A DNA stretch of 64,000 nucleotides from assembly GCF_000455325.1 (NCBI RefSeq), contig NZ_HG322951.1, positions 2,151,801 through 2,215,800 on the forward strand. Reading direction: 5' to 3'. This document shows positions 18,591 through 26,500 of this stretch, in pieces (positions within the stretch are counted from its first letter, which is position 1; each line of letters opens with the position of its first letter). Source of the stretch: Mycolicibacterium septicum DSM 44393. GTDB lineage: Bacteria > Actinomycetota > Actinomycetes > Mycobacteriales > Mycobacteriaceae. A program made the translations under genes and the position numbers. The notes under the pieces are model-generated. The model made no database searches. It had not been told where the DNA came from and was given only the letters and a program-made list of their open reading frames with translations.

Positions 18591-19033
18591 GGTCCAAGTG
18601 TGCCCGCAGCGGCGTCCGCGTACGCCAGCTTGCGCAGGACCGGTGCCACCAGCATCAGCAGGTCGAACTCCAGATCCGTCAGGTTCTCCCGCATGGTCGC
18701 GTGCAGCCAGGCGTCGCGTTCGGCGCGGTCGGCCTGCAGCAACGCCGTGCCTTCTGGGGTGATCTCGATGAGCTGGCGGCGACGGTCGTTGTCGTCGGGA
18801 CGCCGGGCGATCAGGTCACGGCGGACGAGTTCGTTGATGCTGTCGGTCAGCGACTGCGCCCGCACGTGCAACCGGGCGCCCATCTCGGCCGGAGTGGTGG
18901 TTCCGCTGCGACTGGCCTCGCCGAGCAGCTCCAGCTGGCTCAAGGTCAGGCCGTGATCGGGACGGTGTCGCCGCATCTGGCGGGTCACCGCCATCATCGA
19001 CTCACGCAGTTCAGTCGCTGATGTTGCAGACAT
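18587..19033 (-). CDS. MarR-family transcriptional regulator
   Basis: A winged-helix regulator of 148 aa from the ATG at 19033; an in-frame ATG at 19054 is an alternative. The recognition region reads LTLSQLELLGEA, then TPAEMGARLHVRAQSLTDSINELVRRDLIARRP, then the wing DDNDRRRQLIEIT. It is coupled by ATGA to pmmB and divergent from the AbrB membrane gene, so it probably controls that gene and itself. The ligand is unknown. Confidence 0.88.
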   Translation of the reverse strand: MSATSATELRESMMAVTRQMRRHRPDHGLTLSQLELLGEASRSGTTTPAEMGARLHVRAQSLTDSINELVRRDLIARRPDDNDRRRQLIEITPEGTALLQADRAERDAWLHATMRENLTDLEFDLLMLVAPVLRKLAYADAAAGTLGP

Positions 19034-19142
19034 AGACAAGTTATACCTTGGCATTGCCGCTTATCGGAGCATTAGCTGCCGTCCCGGACGCGTAAAGTGC
19101 AAAGGAATCCCTTACTATTTCGATAGGAGGTGCGAGACGGGG

Positions 19143-20255
19143 ATGACGCGGATTCTGCGGTGGGTGCTGCTGGTCATCGCGACTGTCGCCGTCACCGTTC
19201 CGCTCAACCTCGTCGGCGTTCCGTCGGCCGCCCTGTTCGCTGGGCTCCTGGTGGGCGTCGCGCTGGCCTTGGCCTCGCTGGCCCCGGACCGGATGCCGCC
19301 CCCTGCCGGGGTGATCGCCCAAGGCGTGCTGGGTGTCTACATCGGAACGATGGTCCGTCAGGACGCCGTCGGCGCGCTCCGCTCGGACTGGCTGATCGTG
19401 CTCGTGATCTCCGTGGCCACGTTGCTGCTCAGCGTCTTCGCCGGTGGATTGCTCGGCCTGCACCGCGATGTCAGCCCGCTGACCGGGTCACTGGCGCTGG
19501 TCGCCGGTGGCGCGTCGGGCCTGGTGGCCATCGCCCGCGAACTCGGCGGTGACGATCGCGTCGTCTCCGTCGTCCAGTACCTGCGGGTGGCACTCGTCAC
19601 CGCGACCATTCCGCTCGTGGTGACCCTGGTGTTTCACGCCGATCGGTCGCATCCGGCAGCCAACCCGGCCGGGTCTCCGGATCAAACCGATTCGGCACCT
19701 TGGTATCTCAGCCTGCTGATGTTGGCCGCCATCGTCGCTGTCGGCATCGTCGGCGGGCGCTGGGCCAAGCTGCCCGGCGCCGGACTCCTGGGCCCGCTGG
19801 CCCTGACGGTGGCACTGCAACTCAGCGGTCTGTCCTTCGGGCTGACGGTCCCGGTGCTGTTGGTGCAGGCGGCCTACATGGTGATCGGCTGGCAGGCCGG
19901 CATCGCCTTCACCCGCGAATCGCTACGCGCGATCGGGCGGATTCTTCCGCTGGCACTCACGCTGATCGTGGTGCTCGGCGCGGCCACCGCGGGCCTCGGC
20001 GTCGTGCTGGCCAATGTCACGGGAATGACCCAACTCGAGGGCTACCTCGCGACCAGTCCCGGCGGGGTTTACGCGGTGTTGGCCACCGCGGTCGAAACCG
20101 GTTCCAACGTCACCTTCATCATCGCCGCCCAGGTGCTGCGGGTCCTGCTGATGCTGTTCGCGGCGCCGCTGATGGCCAGGGTCATGGCCCGGATGGCAGG
20201 TCAGAGGCGTGCGATAACCGAAGCCAGCAGGGAACCCATCCGGGTCGCGGACTGA
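19143..20255 (+). CDS. AbrB-family integral membrane protein
   Basis: A 370-aa, very hydrophobic protein with about ten membrane helices arranged as two similar halves, the layout of the AbrB membrane family (often mislabelled ammonia monooxygenase or AbrB regulator). Conserved small motifs PPAG and [20 protein letters not shown] fit that family. Function is unproven; a transporter is likely. AGGAGG lies about 14 bp before the ATG. It is divergent from the MarR gene. Its last 55 bp overlap the 3' end of the convergent deoD gene. Confidence 0.85.
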   Translation: MTRILRWVLLVIATVAVTVPLNLVGVPSAALFAGLLVGVALALASLAPDRMPPPAGVIAQGVLGVYIGTMVRQDAVGALRSDWLIVLVISVATLLLSVFAGGLLGLHRDVSPLTGSLALVAGGASGLVAIARELGGDDRVVSVVQYLRVALVTATIPLVVTLVFHADRSHPAANPAGSPDQTDSAPWYLSLLMLAAIVAVGIVGGRWAKLPGAGLLGPLALTVALQLSGLSFGLTVPVLLVQAAYMVIGWQAGIAFTRESLRAIGRILPLALTLIVVLGAATAGLGVVLANVTGMTQLEGYLATSPGGVYAVLATAVETGSNVTFIIAAQVLRVLLMLFAAPLMARVMARMAGQRRAITEASREPIRVAD

Positions 20256-21007
20256 CGCCCGGCCTCGAGCACCTCGGCGTGGCTGAGCGGCTCACCCGTC
20301 ATCCCGGCGGCCAGGTTGGTCACCATCGAGATTCCCAATACCTGCAGGCCCGCCGCCCGGGCGGCGATCGTCTCGTGCACCGTCGACATGCCGACCAGGT
20401 CGGCGCCCAGGGTGCGCAGCATGCGGATCTCGGCCGGGGTCTCGTAGTGCGGGCCCGGCAACCCGGCGTAGACGCCCTCGGCCAGGGACGGGTCGATCTC
20501 CCGCGCCAGAGCCCGCAGCCTGGGGGAGTAGGCGTCGACCAGGTCGATGAACTGCGCCCCGACCAGCGGCGACCGTGCGGTGAGGTTGAGGTGGTCGCTG
20601 ATCAGGACCGGCTGGCCGACCTGGTAGTCGGCACGCAGGCCGCCCGCGGCGTTGGTGAGCACGACCGTGGACACGCCCGCGGCCGCGGCGGTCCGCACCG
20701 GATGAACCACATGCTGCAGGTCATGGCCCTCATAGGCATGGATGCGCCCGGCCAGCACCAGGACCCGACGGTCGCCGACGCGCACCGAGTGCACCTGGCC
20801 GCCGTGCCCCTCCGCGCTCGGCGGCGTGAAGCCCGGGACCTCGGCCATCGGCACCGATGCGACCGGGTCACCGAGTTCGGCCACCGCGGGCGCCCAACCC
20901 GAGCCGAGCACCACCGCGACATCGTGGCGTTCGACGCCGGTGCGTTCTGCGATGGCTGCTGCGCACGCGAGGAGCGGATCTGGCACAGCTGCCTGGGAAT
21001 CGGTCAC
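20201..21007 (-). CDS. deoD: Purine nucleoside phosphorylase
   Basis: A 268-aa trimeric-class purine nucleoside phosphorylase that converts inosine or guanosine plus phosphate to base and ribose 1-phosphate. Motifs are VLGSGWAP (phosphate loop), [26 protein letters not shown] and the purine-site MSTVHE followed by SMVTNLAAG. It starts at a GTG at 21007. It matches Rv3307 and uses inosine made by Add. Its 3' end overlaps the convergent AbrB-family gene by 55 bp. Confidence 0.95.
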   Translation of the reverse strand: MTDSQAAVPDPLLACAAAIAERTGVERHDVAVVLGSGWAPAVAELGDPVASVPMAEVPGFTPPSAEGHGGQVHSVRVGDRRVLVLAGRIHAYEGHDLQHVVHPVRTAAAAGVSTVVLTNAAGGLRADYQVGQPVLISDHLNLTARSPLVGAQFIDLVDAYSPRLRALAREIDPSLAEGVYAGLPGPHYETPAEIRMLRTLGADLVGMSTVHETIAARAAGLQVLGISMVTNLAAGMTGEPLSHAEVLEAGRQSATRMGSLLASVIARL

Positions 21008-21054
21008 GATAGGCGAGCTTAACGGCGATGAACACGCAGTGAGATACTGCGAGG

Positions 21055-22239
21055 ATGCCGTCTGCCACCGCCTCGCTGAGCGTCGAGGAAGCCGTCAACC
21101 GGCATCGTGGCGACCTCATCGAGCTCTCTCATTCGATCCATGCCGAGCCCGAGCTGGCCTTCGCCGAGCATCGCAGCTGCGCCAAGACCCAGGCGCTGGT
21201 GGCCGATTACGGATTCGAGATCACCAAGGCGGCCGGCGGGCTGGACACCGCGTTCCGGGCCTCCTACGGCAGCGGCCCGCTCGTCGTCGGGATCTGTGCC
21301 GAGTACGACGCCCTTCCCGAGATCGGGCATGCCTGCGGACACAACATCATCGCCGCCTCGGCGGTCGGCACCGCGCTGGCCCTGGCCGACGTGGCCGACG
21401 TCCTCGGCCTGACCGTGGTGCTCGTCGGCACCCCGGCCGAGGAACTCGGCGGCGGAAAAGTGTTGCTGCTCGACGCCGGAGTCTTCGACGACATCGCGGC
21501 AACGGTCATGCTGCACCCCGGGCCGGTGGACATCGCCGCGGCCCGGTCGCTGGCGCTGTCCGAGGTGACGGTCAATTACACGGGCCGGGAGTCGCACGCG
21601 GCCGTGGCGCCCTATCTGGGGGTCAACGCCGGCGATGCGGTCACCGTCGCGCAGGTGGCCATCGGCCTGTTGCGTCAGCAGCTCATGCCGGGACAGATGG
21701 TGCACGGCATCGTCACCCACGGCGGGCAGGCCACCAACGTGATCCCCGGCCGGGCCGAGATGCGTTACACCATGCGGGCCACCGACATGTCCGCGCTGCG
21801 TGAGCTGGAAGACCGGATGGCCGGGTGCTTTTCGGCCGGGGCACTGGCGACGGGTTGCGAGCACCAGGTCACCGAGATCGCCCCGGCCTACGCCGAGCTG
21901 GCGCCCGACCCGTGGCTCTCGGAGACCATCCGTGCCGAGATGTTGCGACTGGGCCGTAACCCGTTGCCCGAGAACGTGGAGGCGAGTGTGCCGCTGGGCA
22001 GTACCGACATGGGCAACATCAGTCAGGTGATGCCCGGCATTCATCCGGTGATCGGGATCGACTCGGGTGGGGCCGCGATCCACCAGCCGGCGTTCACCGC
22101 CGCGGCGGCGGGCCCGAGTGCCGACAAAGCCGTGTTGGAGGGTGCAATCATGTTGGCCCGCACCGTGGTTCGGTTGGCCGAAGCCCCGGCGGAGCGAGAT
22201 CGAGTGTTGGAAGCGCTGCACCGGAGGGCGGCCGCATGA
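21055..22239 (+). CDS. amiB1: M20-family amidohydrolase (AmiB1)
   Basis: A 394-aa metal-dependent amidohydrolase or carboxypeptidase. Metal ligands are visible as ACGHNI near residue 99 and [11 protein letters not shown] near 125, with the dimerisation domain from about 170 to 300 ([10 protein letters not shown]). The motif STDMGN closes the active site. It is the orthologue of Rv3306c. The 3' end overlaps amiA1 by ATGA, so the two proteins are made together. Substrates may be N-acyl amino acids or p-aminobenzoyl-glutamate-like compounds; not determined. Confidence 0.9.
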   Translation: MPSATASLSVEEAVNRHRGDLIELSHSIHAEPELAFAEHRSCAKTQALVADYGFEITKAAGGLDTAFRASYGSGPLVVGICAEYDALPEIGHACGHNIIAASAVGTALALADVADVLGLTVVLVGTPAEELGGGKVLLLDAGVFDDIAATVMLHPGPVDIAAARSLALSEVTVNYTGRESHAAVAPYLGVNAGDAVTVAQVAIGLLRQQLMPGQMVHGIVTHGGQATNVIPGRAEMRYTMRATDMSALRELEDRMAGCFSAGALATGCEHQVTEIAPAYAELAPDPWLSETIRAEMLRLGRNPLPENVEASVPLGSTDMGNISQVMPGIHPVIGIDSGGAAIHQPAFTAAAAGPSADKAVLEGAIMLARTVVRLAEAPAERDRVLEALHRRAAA

Positions 22240-23402
22240 GCGTGTTGCAGCATGCCGCTGCCCGCTGGTTGTCGGCCAACTACGACGAGATGGTGTCGTG
22301 GCGGCGGCACCTGCACGCCCATCCCGAGCTGGGGCGCCAGGAGTTCGCCACCACCGAGTTCGTCGCGCGCGTTCTTGCCGAGGCCGGACTGAACCCCAAG
22401 GTGCTGCCCGGTGGTACCGGATTGACCTGTGATTTCGGGCCGGAGGAAGGTCCGCGGATCGCGCTGCGCGCCGACATGGACGCGCTGCCGATGGTCGACC
22501 GGACCGGCGCGCCCTATGCCTCGACGGTGCCCAATGTCGCGCATGCCTGCGGGCACGACGCGCACACCGCGATACTGCTGGGCGCCGCGATGGCCTTGTC
22601 GTCGGTGCCGGAGTTGCCGGTCGGGGTGCGGCTGCTGTTCCAGGCGGCCGAGGAGCTGATGCCCGGCGGCGCGATCGACGCGATCAACGCGGGTGTCCTG
22701 AACGGCGTGAGCCGGATCTTCGCCCTGCACTGCGATCCTCGGCTGGCCGTGGGGCAGGTGGCCACGAAGCCCGGGCCGATCACTTCGGCCGCCGATTCCA
22801 TCGAGATCACCCTGCACTCACCGGGTGGGCACACCTCCCGGCCGCACTTGACCGGCGATCTGGTCTACGGGCTGGGCACGCTGATCACCGGGTTGCCCGG
22901 CGTGCTGTCCCGTCGCATCGACCCGCGCCACGACACCGTCATGGTGTGGGGTGCGGTCAACGCCGGGGTGGCCGCCAACGCCATCCCGCAGATCGGCACC
23001 CTGGCCGGGACGATCCGCACCGCCAGCCGGGACACCTGGCTGACCCTGGAATCGATTGTGGAAGACACGGTTTCGGCCCTGCTGGCGCCGCTCAACATTT
23101 CCCACAGCCTCAACTACCGGCGCGGGGTGCCGCCGGTGGTCAACGAAGAGGTGTCCACCCGCATCCTCACCCACGCCATCGAGGCGATCGGCCCCGACGT
23201 GCTGGCCGACACCCATCAGTCCGGCGGTGGCGAGGACTTCTCCTGGTACCTCGAAGACGTGCCCGGTGCGATGGGACGACTCGGCGTGTGGAGTGGGCAA
23301 GGCCCACAGTTGGATCTGCACCAACCCACGTTCGACATCGACGAGCGTGCACTCGGTGTCGGCGTGCGCACGATGGTCAACATCATCGCCGCGTCTGCCT
23401 AG
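22236..23402 (+). CDS. amiA1: M20-family amidohydrolase (AmiA1)
   Basis: A 388-aa paralogue of the preceding protein. Its active site reads ADMDALPM, NVAHACGHDAHTA and QAAEELMPGG, which puts it in the hippurate hydrolase / IAA-amino-acid hydrolase group; SGGEDFSWY completes the metal site. Orthologue of Rv3305c. It ends 32 bp before the left palindromic repeat of the DUF559 cassette. Confidence 0.9.
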   Translation: MSVLQHAAARWLSANYDEMVSWRRHLHAHPELGRQEFATTEFVARVLAEAGLNPKVLPGGTGLTCDFGPEEGPRIALRADMDALPMVDRTGAPYASTVPNVAHACGHDAHTAILLGAAMALSSVPELPVGVRLLFQAAEELMPGGAIDAINAGVLNGVSRIFALHCDPRLAVGQVATKPGPITSAADSIEITLHSPGGHTSRPHLTGDLVYGLGTLITGLPGVLSRRIDPRHDTVMVWGAVNAGVAANAIPQIGTLAGTIRTASRDTWLTLESIVEDTVSALLAPLNISHSLNYRRGVPPVVNEEVSTRILTHAIEAIGPDVLADTHQSGGGEDFSWYLEDVPGAMGRLGVWSGQGPQLDLHQPTFDIDERALGVGVRTMVNIIAASA

Positions 23403-23433
23403 CTGTTTCCCTGCACCGCGAGTTCCCCTGCAC

Positions 23434-23495
23434 CGCGAGCGACCGTGTCTGTACGGCGACACGCCGCATTTTGTGTACCGCACCGGTCGCTCGCG
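23434..23495 (+). repeat. Left 62-bp palindromic repeat of DUF559 cassette
   Basis: An imperfect palindrome whose outer arms are CGCGAGCGACC and its reverse complement at 23485-23495, with an inner CGGCG-ACA-CGCCG hairpin. An inverted copy with 59 of 62 identical positions lies at 24457-24518. The pair encloses the DUF559 gene and nothing else. A separate short palindrome, AGTGGC-GAA-GCCACT, follows at 23497-23511. Confidence 0.85.
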
Positions 23496-23555
23496 CAGTG
23501 GCGAAGCCACTTATCCACAGCTTCAGAAACTTTGACTATCGCTCGGCCATGACGA

Positions 23556-23575
23556 ATGCCCACGATCGTGGGCAT
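23556..23575. promoter_or_regulatory. Perfect 20-bp palindrome over the DUF559 start codon
   Basis: ATGCCCACGATCGTGGGCAT is its own reverse complement. The ATG of the DUF559 gene begins at 23574, inside the last three bases of the palindrome. AbiEi-type antitoxins are known to repress their own promoters by binding inverted repeats through an N-terminal winged helix. This gene has such an N-terminus, so the palindrome is a good candidate autoregulatory operator. Confidence 0.6.
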
Positions 23576-24461
23576 GGATCAGCAGCTGCAAACGATCTTC
23601 CAGGCACAGGGCGGCGTCGCGACCAATGCTCAGATCCTGTCCCGCATCTCACGACGTCAACTCCAGTCGGCAGTGAATTGCGGTGTGCTGGAACGAGTGT
23701 GGCAGGGCATCTACTGCCTCGGCGCGCCCGACTTGCTGACACGTCTGCGTGGCCTGGACCTGTCTTGCGGCGCCCGGGTCCCCGTATGCCTGGGAACTGC
23801 CGCGGCAATCCACGGGTTCGACATCGAGCAGCCTGCCGACCTGCATGTATTGGAACCGATTGGAACGCGATTGCGCTCCTGCGACGGATTGGTGGTGCAC
23901 CGGCGTGACGGCGCTCCGCTCAACATCGTGCAGGAGCGGCTGGTGACGACCGCGAGTTGGACCGCGATCGAGGTCGCCCGCACGCTGCGGCGTCCGCGCG
24001 CCCTGGCAACACTGGACGCGGCGTTACGAAGCGGGACCTGCGCCCGGTCCGATCTTTGGCGCGCAGCCCTTGATCAGGCCGGCCGTCGCGGCATCGTCGC
24101 TGTTCGCAATCTGATCGCGTTGGCCGACGGACGTGCCGAGTCGCCGATGGAAAGTGAGGCGCGGCTGGGCATGATCGACGGCGGTCTTCCGGTGCCCGAA
24201 GTGCAGTACGAGGTCATCGACGGCAACGGCCAGGTACGCCGCCTCGACTTCGCCTGGCCCGAGCAGCAATTGGCTGTCGAGTACGACGGTGTGGACTGGC
24301 ATGGCAGTCCCGACGCATTGCGGAAGGACCGTCGACGCACCGCGGCACTGATGGATGTCGGCTGGAGCGTCATCGCGATCGTGTTCGAGGACGTTCGGTA
24401 TCGCCGAGGGGAGATGGTGGCGCGTATCAGCCGGCAGCTGCGCGTTGCCCAAGCCGCGTGA
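23574..24461 (+). CDS. AbiEi-like winged helix fused to DUF559 (Vsr-like) nuclease domain
   Basis: A 295-aa protein. Residues 1-50 look like the AbiEi antitoxin winged helix (GGVATNAQILS, then RVWQGIYCLG). The middle resembles the AbiEi C-terminal region. The C-terminal 110 residues are DUF559-like, related to very-short-patch endonucleases: E193, D225 and E236 in ESPMESEAR, RRLDFAWPE and LAVEYDG form a PD-(D/E)XK-style site followed by DWHGSPDALRKD. I chose the ATG at 23574 rather than 23556 because of the palindrome. No toxin gene (AbiEii) is adjacent. Mycobacteria carry many paralogues of this family; its role is unknown, with defence or selfish-element maintenance possible. Confidence 0.8.
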   Translation: MDQQLQTIFQAQGGVATNAQILSRISRRQLQSAVNCGVLERVWQGIYCLGAPDLLTRLRGLDLSCGARVPVCLGTAAAIHGFDIEQPADLHVLEPIGTRLRSCDGLVVHRRDGAPLNIVQERLVTTASWTAIEVARTLRRPRALATLDAALRSGTCARSDLWRAALDQAGRRGIVAVRNLIALADGRAESPMESEARLGMIDGGLPVPEVQYEVIDGNGQVRRLDFAWPEQQLAVEYDGVDWHGSPDALRKDRRRTAALMDVGWSVIAIVFEDVRYRRGEMVARISRQLRVAQAA

Positions 24462-24518
24462 GCGACCGTTGCGGTACGCAAAATGCGGCGTGTCGCCGTA
24501 CAGACACGGTCGCTCGCG
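24457..24518 (-). repeat. Right 62-bp palindromic repeat of DUF559 cassette
   Basis: Inverted copy of 23434-23495 with only three differences. The stop codon of the DUF559 gene (24459-24461) lies inside it, so the repeat is fixed relative to the gene. Transcribed, it would fold into a long hairpin and may end both this transcript and that of the convergent Rv3304-like gene, whose 3' end is 16 bp away. Confidence 0.85.
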
Positions 24519-24533
24519 GGGCAAAAAGAAGAG

Positions 24534-25001
24534 CTACGGACCGATGTTGCGGGCGGGTCGGGTGCGCAGATCGTGCACATATGTGTCCGGTGCCCCGGCG
24601 ATCTCCGCGGCGTCGGCCATCACCCCGAGGTAGCGGGCCGAGGGCAGACCGCCCTCCCAGGCGTCGACCACGTACAGCCAGGCCAGCACCGGGTCGGTGG
24701 TGGTGTCCGACGACAGCCGGTCCACCCGGCAACGGATCTTCTTGTGGAACCCGAGCTCGGAACCTTCCCAGTGGTCCAGGCTCTGCTCGTCGGCTGACGT
24801 CATGTCGTAGAGCACGACGAACACCTTCGACAGCGGGTCTTCGACGACGGTCGCCAGAGCGCCTTCCCAGCCGATGTCCTCACCGCCGAATGTCAACCGC
24901 CAGCCATGCAGCCACCCGGTACCCGCCATCGGCGAGTGCGGAGCCCGCTCCTGCATTTGCTCCGGGTGCATATTTGATCCATACGCGGCGTACAGCGGCA
25001 C
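24534..25001 (-). CDS. Gamma-glutamylcyclotransferase-fold protein (Rv3304-like)
   Basis: A 155-aa protein starting MPLYAAYGSNMHP; YGSN is the gamma-glutamylcyclotransferase fold signature that binds the gamma-glutamyl carboxylate. The catalytic Glu of the family may be one of those in SLDHWEGSELGFH. Some members open gamma-glutamyl amines, others have no known activity. Orthologue of Rv3304 by sequence type and by place between amiA1 and lpdA. Confidence 0.85.
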   Translation of the reverse strand: MPLYAAYGSNMHPEQMQERAPHSPMAGTGWLHGWRLTFGGEDIGWEGALATVVEDPLSKVFVVLYDMTSADEQSLDHWEGSELGFHKKIRCRVDRLSSDTTTDPVLAWLYVVDAWEGGLPSARYLGVMADAAEIAGAPDTYVHDLRTRPARNIGP

Positions 25002-25042
25002 GGTAAGACAGCTTAATCGGCGAAGTTGGTTAGGTTAGTCCC

Positions 25043-26458
25043 GTGGCTACCCGCATCGTGATCATCGGCGGCGGACCCGCCGGCTATGAGGCGGCGCTTG
25101 TCGCCGCTGCCCGCGGCCCGGAGGTCGCCCACGTCACCATCGTCGACTGCGACGGCATCGGCGGCGCGTGCGTGCTGTGGGATTGCGTGCCGTCCAAGAC
25201 GTTCATCGCCTCCACGGGTGTGCGCACCGAGCTTCGGCGGGCTCCCAACCTGGGCTATTCGCTGGATTTCGAGCAGTCCAAGATCTCGCTGCCGCAGATC
25301 AACGAGCGCGTGAAGAACCTGGCCACGGCGCAGTCCGACGACATCGCCGAGCGCTTGCGCAGCGAGGGCATCGAGTTGATCGCGGGCCGTGGCGAACTGA
25401 TTGACGACGTCCCGGGCATGGCCCAGCACCGGGTGAAAGTCACCGGCCCGGACGGCGTGGTCAGCCAGCTGACCGCCGATGTGGTGTTGATCTCCACGGG
25501 AGCCAGCCCGCGGGTGCTGCCCAACGCCGCGCCCGACGGGGAACGCATCCTCAACTGGCGCCAGCTCTACGACCTGGAAGCGCTGCCCGAACACCTCGTG
25601 GTGGTGGGGTCGGGTGTCACCGGTGCCGAGTTCGTCAACGCCTACACCGAGCTCGGAGTCACCGTGACGGTCGTGGCCAGCCGCGACCAGATCCTGCCGC
25701 ACGAGGACTCCGACGCCGCCGCGGTGCTGGAGGAAGTGTTCTCCGAACGCGGTGTCACGCTCGTCAAGAACGCCCGTGCCGAGTCGGTGACCCGCACCGA
25801 CAGCGGGGTCCGGGTCACCATGGCCGACGGCCGCACCGTCGACGGCAGCCATGCCCTGATGACGGTTGGTTCGGTGCCCAACACAAGTGGTCTCGGGCTT
25901 GAGCGTGTCGGCATCGAACTCGGGCCTGGCAACTACCTCAACGTCGACCGCGTGTCGCGGACCCCGGTGCCCGGTATCTACGCGGCGGGGGACTGCACCG
26001 GTCTACTACCGCTGGCCTCGGTGGCGGCCATGCAGGGACGTATCGCGATGTATCACGCCCTGGGCGAGGCAGTGGCCCCGATCCGGCTGCGAACCGTCGC
26101 CGCGGCGGTGTTCACCCGCCCGGAGATCGCCGCCGTCGGCGTTCCGCAGGCCGCGATCGACGATGGGTCCGTGCCGGCCCGCACCCTGACGCTGCCGCTC
26201 AACACCAACGCCCGGGCCAAGATGTCCAGCCTGCGCCGCGGCTTCGTCAAGATCTTCTGTCGTCCCGCCACCGGTGTGGTGATCGGCGGTGTGGTGGTGG
26301 CGCCGATCGCCTCCGAGCTGATCCTGCCGATCGCGCTGGCCGTGCAGAACGGCATTCCGGTCGACGAGCTGGCCCAGACGTTCTCGGTGTACCCGTCGTT
26401 GTCCGGTTCGATCACCGAGGCGGCGCGTCAATTGATGAAACACGACGACCTGGACTAG
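25043..26458 (+). CDS. lpdA: NAD(P)H quinone reductase LpdA
   Basis: A 471-aa flavoprotein of the disulfide reductase family. FAD motif GGGPAGYEA is at residues 9-17, the NAD(P) motif GSGVTGAEF is central, and YAAGDCTG closes the FAD site. GTG is the likely start. The M. tuberculosis protein Rv3303c is known as a quinone reductase that lacks the redox-active Cys pair. Here the segment reads G-G-A-C-V-L-W-D-C-V-P-S-K, with C-x4-C spacing like true disulfide reductases. The C-terminal HPT-x-x-E dyad is still missing (YPSLSGS), so quinone reductase remains the best call. glpD2 follows 42 bp later. Confidence 0.9.
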   Translation: MATRIVIIGGGPAGYEAALVAAARGPEVAHVTIVDCDGIGGACVLWDCVPSKTFIASTGVRTELRRAPNLGYSLDFEQSKISLPQINERVKNLATAQSDDIAERLRSEGIELIAGRGELIDDVPGMAQHRVKVTGPDGVVSQLTADVVLISTGASPRVLPNAAPDGERILNWRQLYDLEALPEHLVVVGSGVTGAEFVNAYTELGVTVTVVASRDQILPHEDSDAAAVLEEVFSERGVTLVKNARAESVTRTDSGVRVTMADGRTVDGSHALMTVGSVPNTSGLGLERVGIELGPGNYLNVDRVSRTPVPGIYAAGDCTGLLPLASVAAMQGRIAMYHALGEAVAPIRLRTVAAAVFTRPEIAAVGVPQAAIDDGSVPARTLTLPLNTNARAKMSSLRRGFVKIFCRPATGVVIGGVVVAPIASELILPIALAVQNGIPVDELAQTFSVYPSLSGSITEAARQLMKHDDLD

Positions 26459-26500
26459 AGAATCGGGCGGATCCCACGTCGTCCACGTAGCCTGGGAATC

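Noticed and set aside
25030-25038. TTAGGTTAG, an exact left half of an IdeR box, 4 bp before lpdA
   Set aside because: Only half of the box is present and the right half does not match, so I do not call it a regulatory site.
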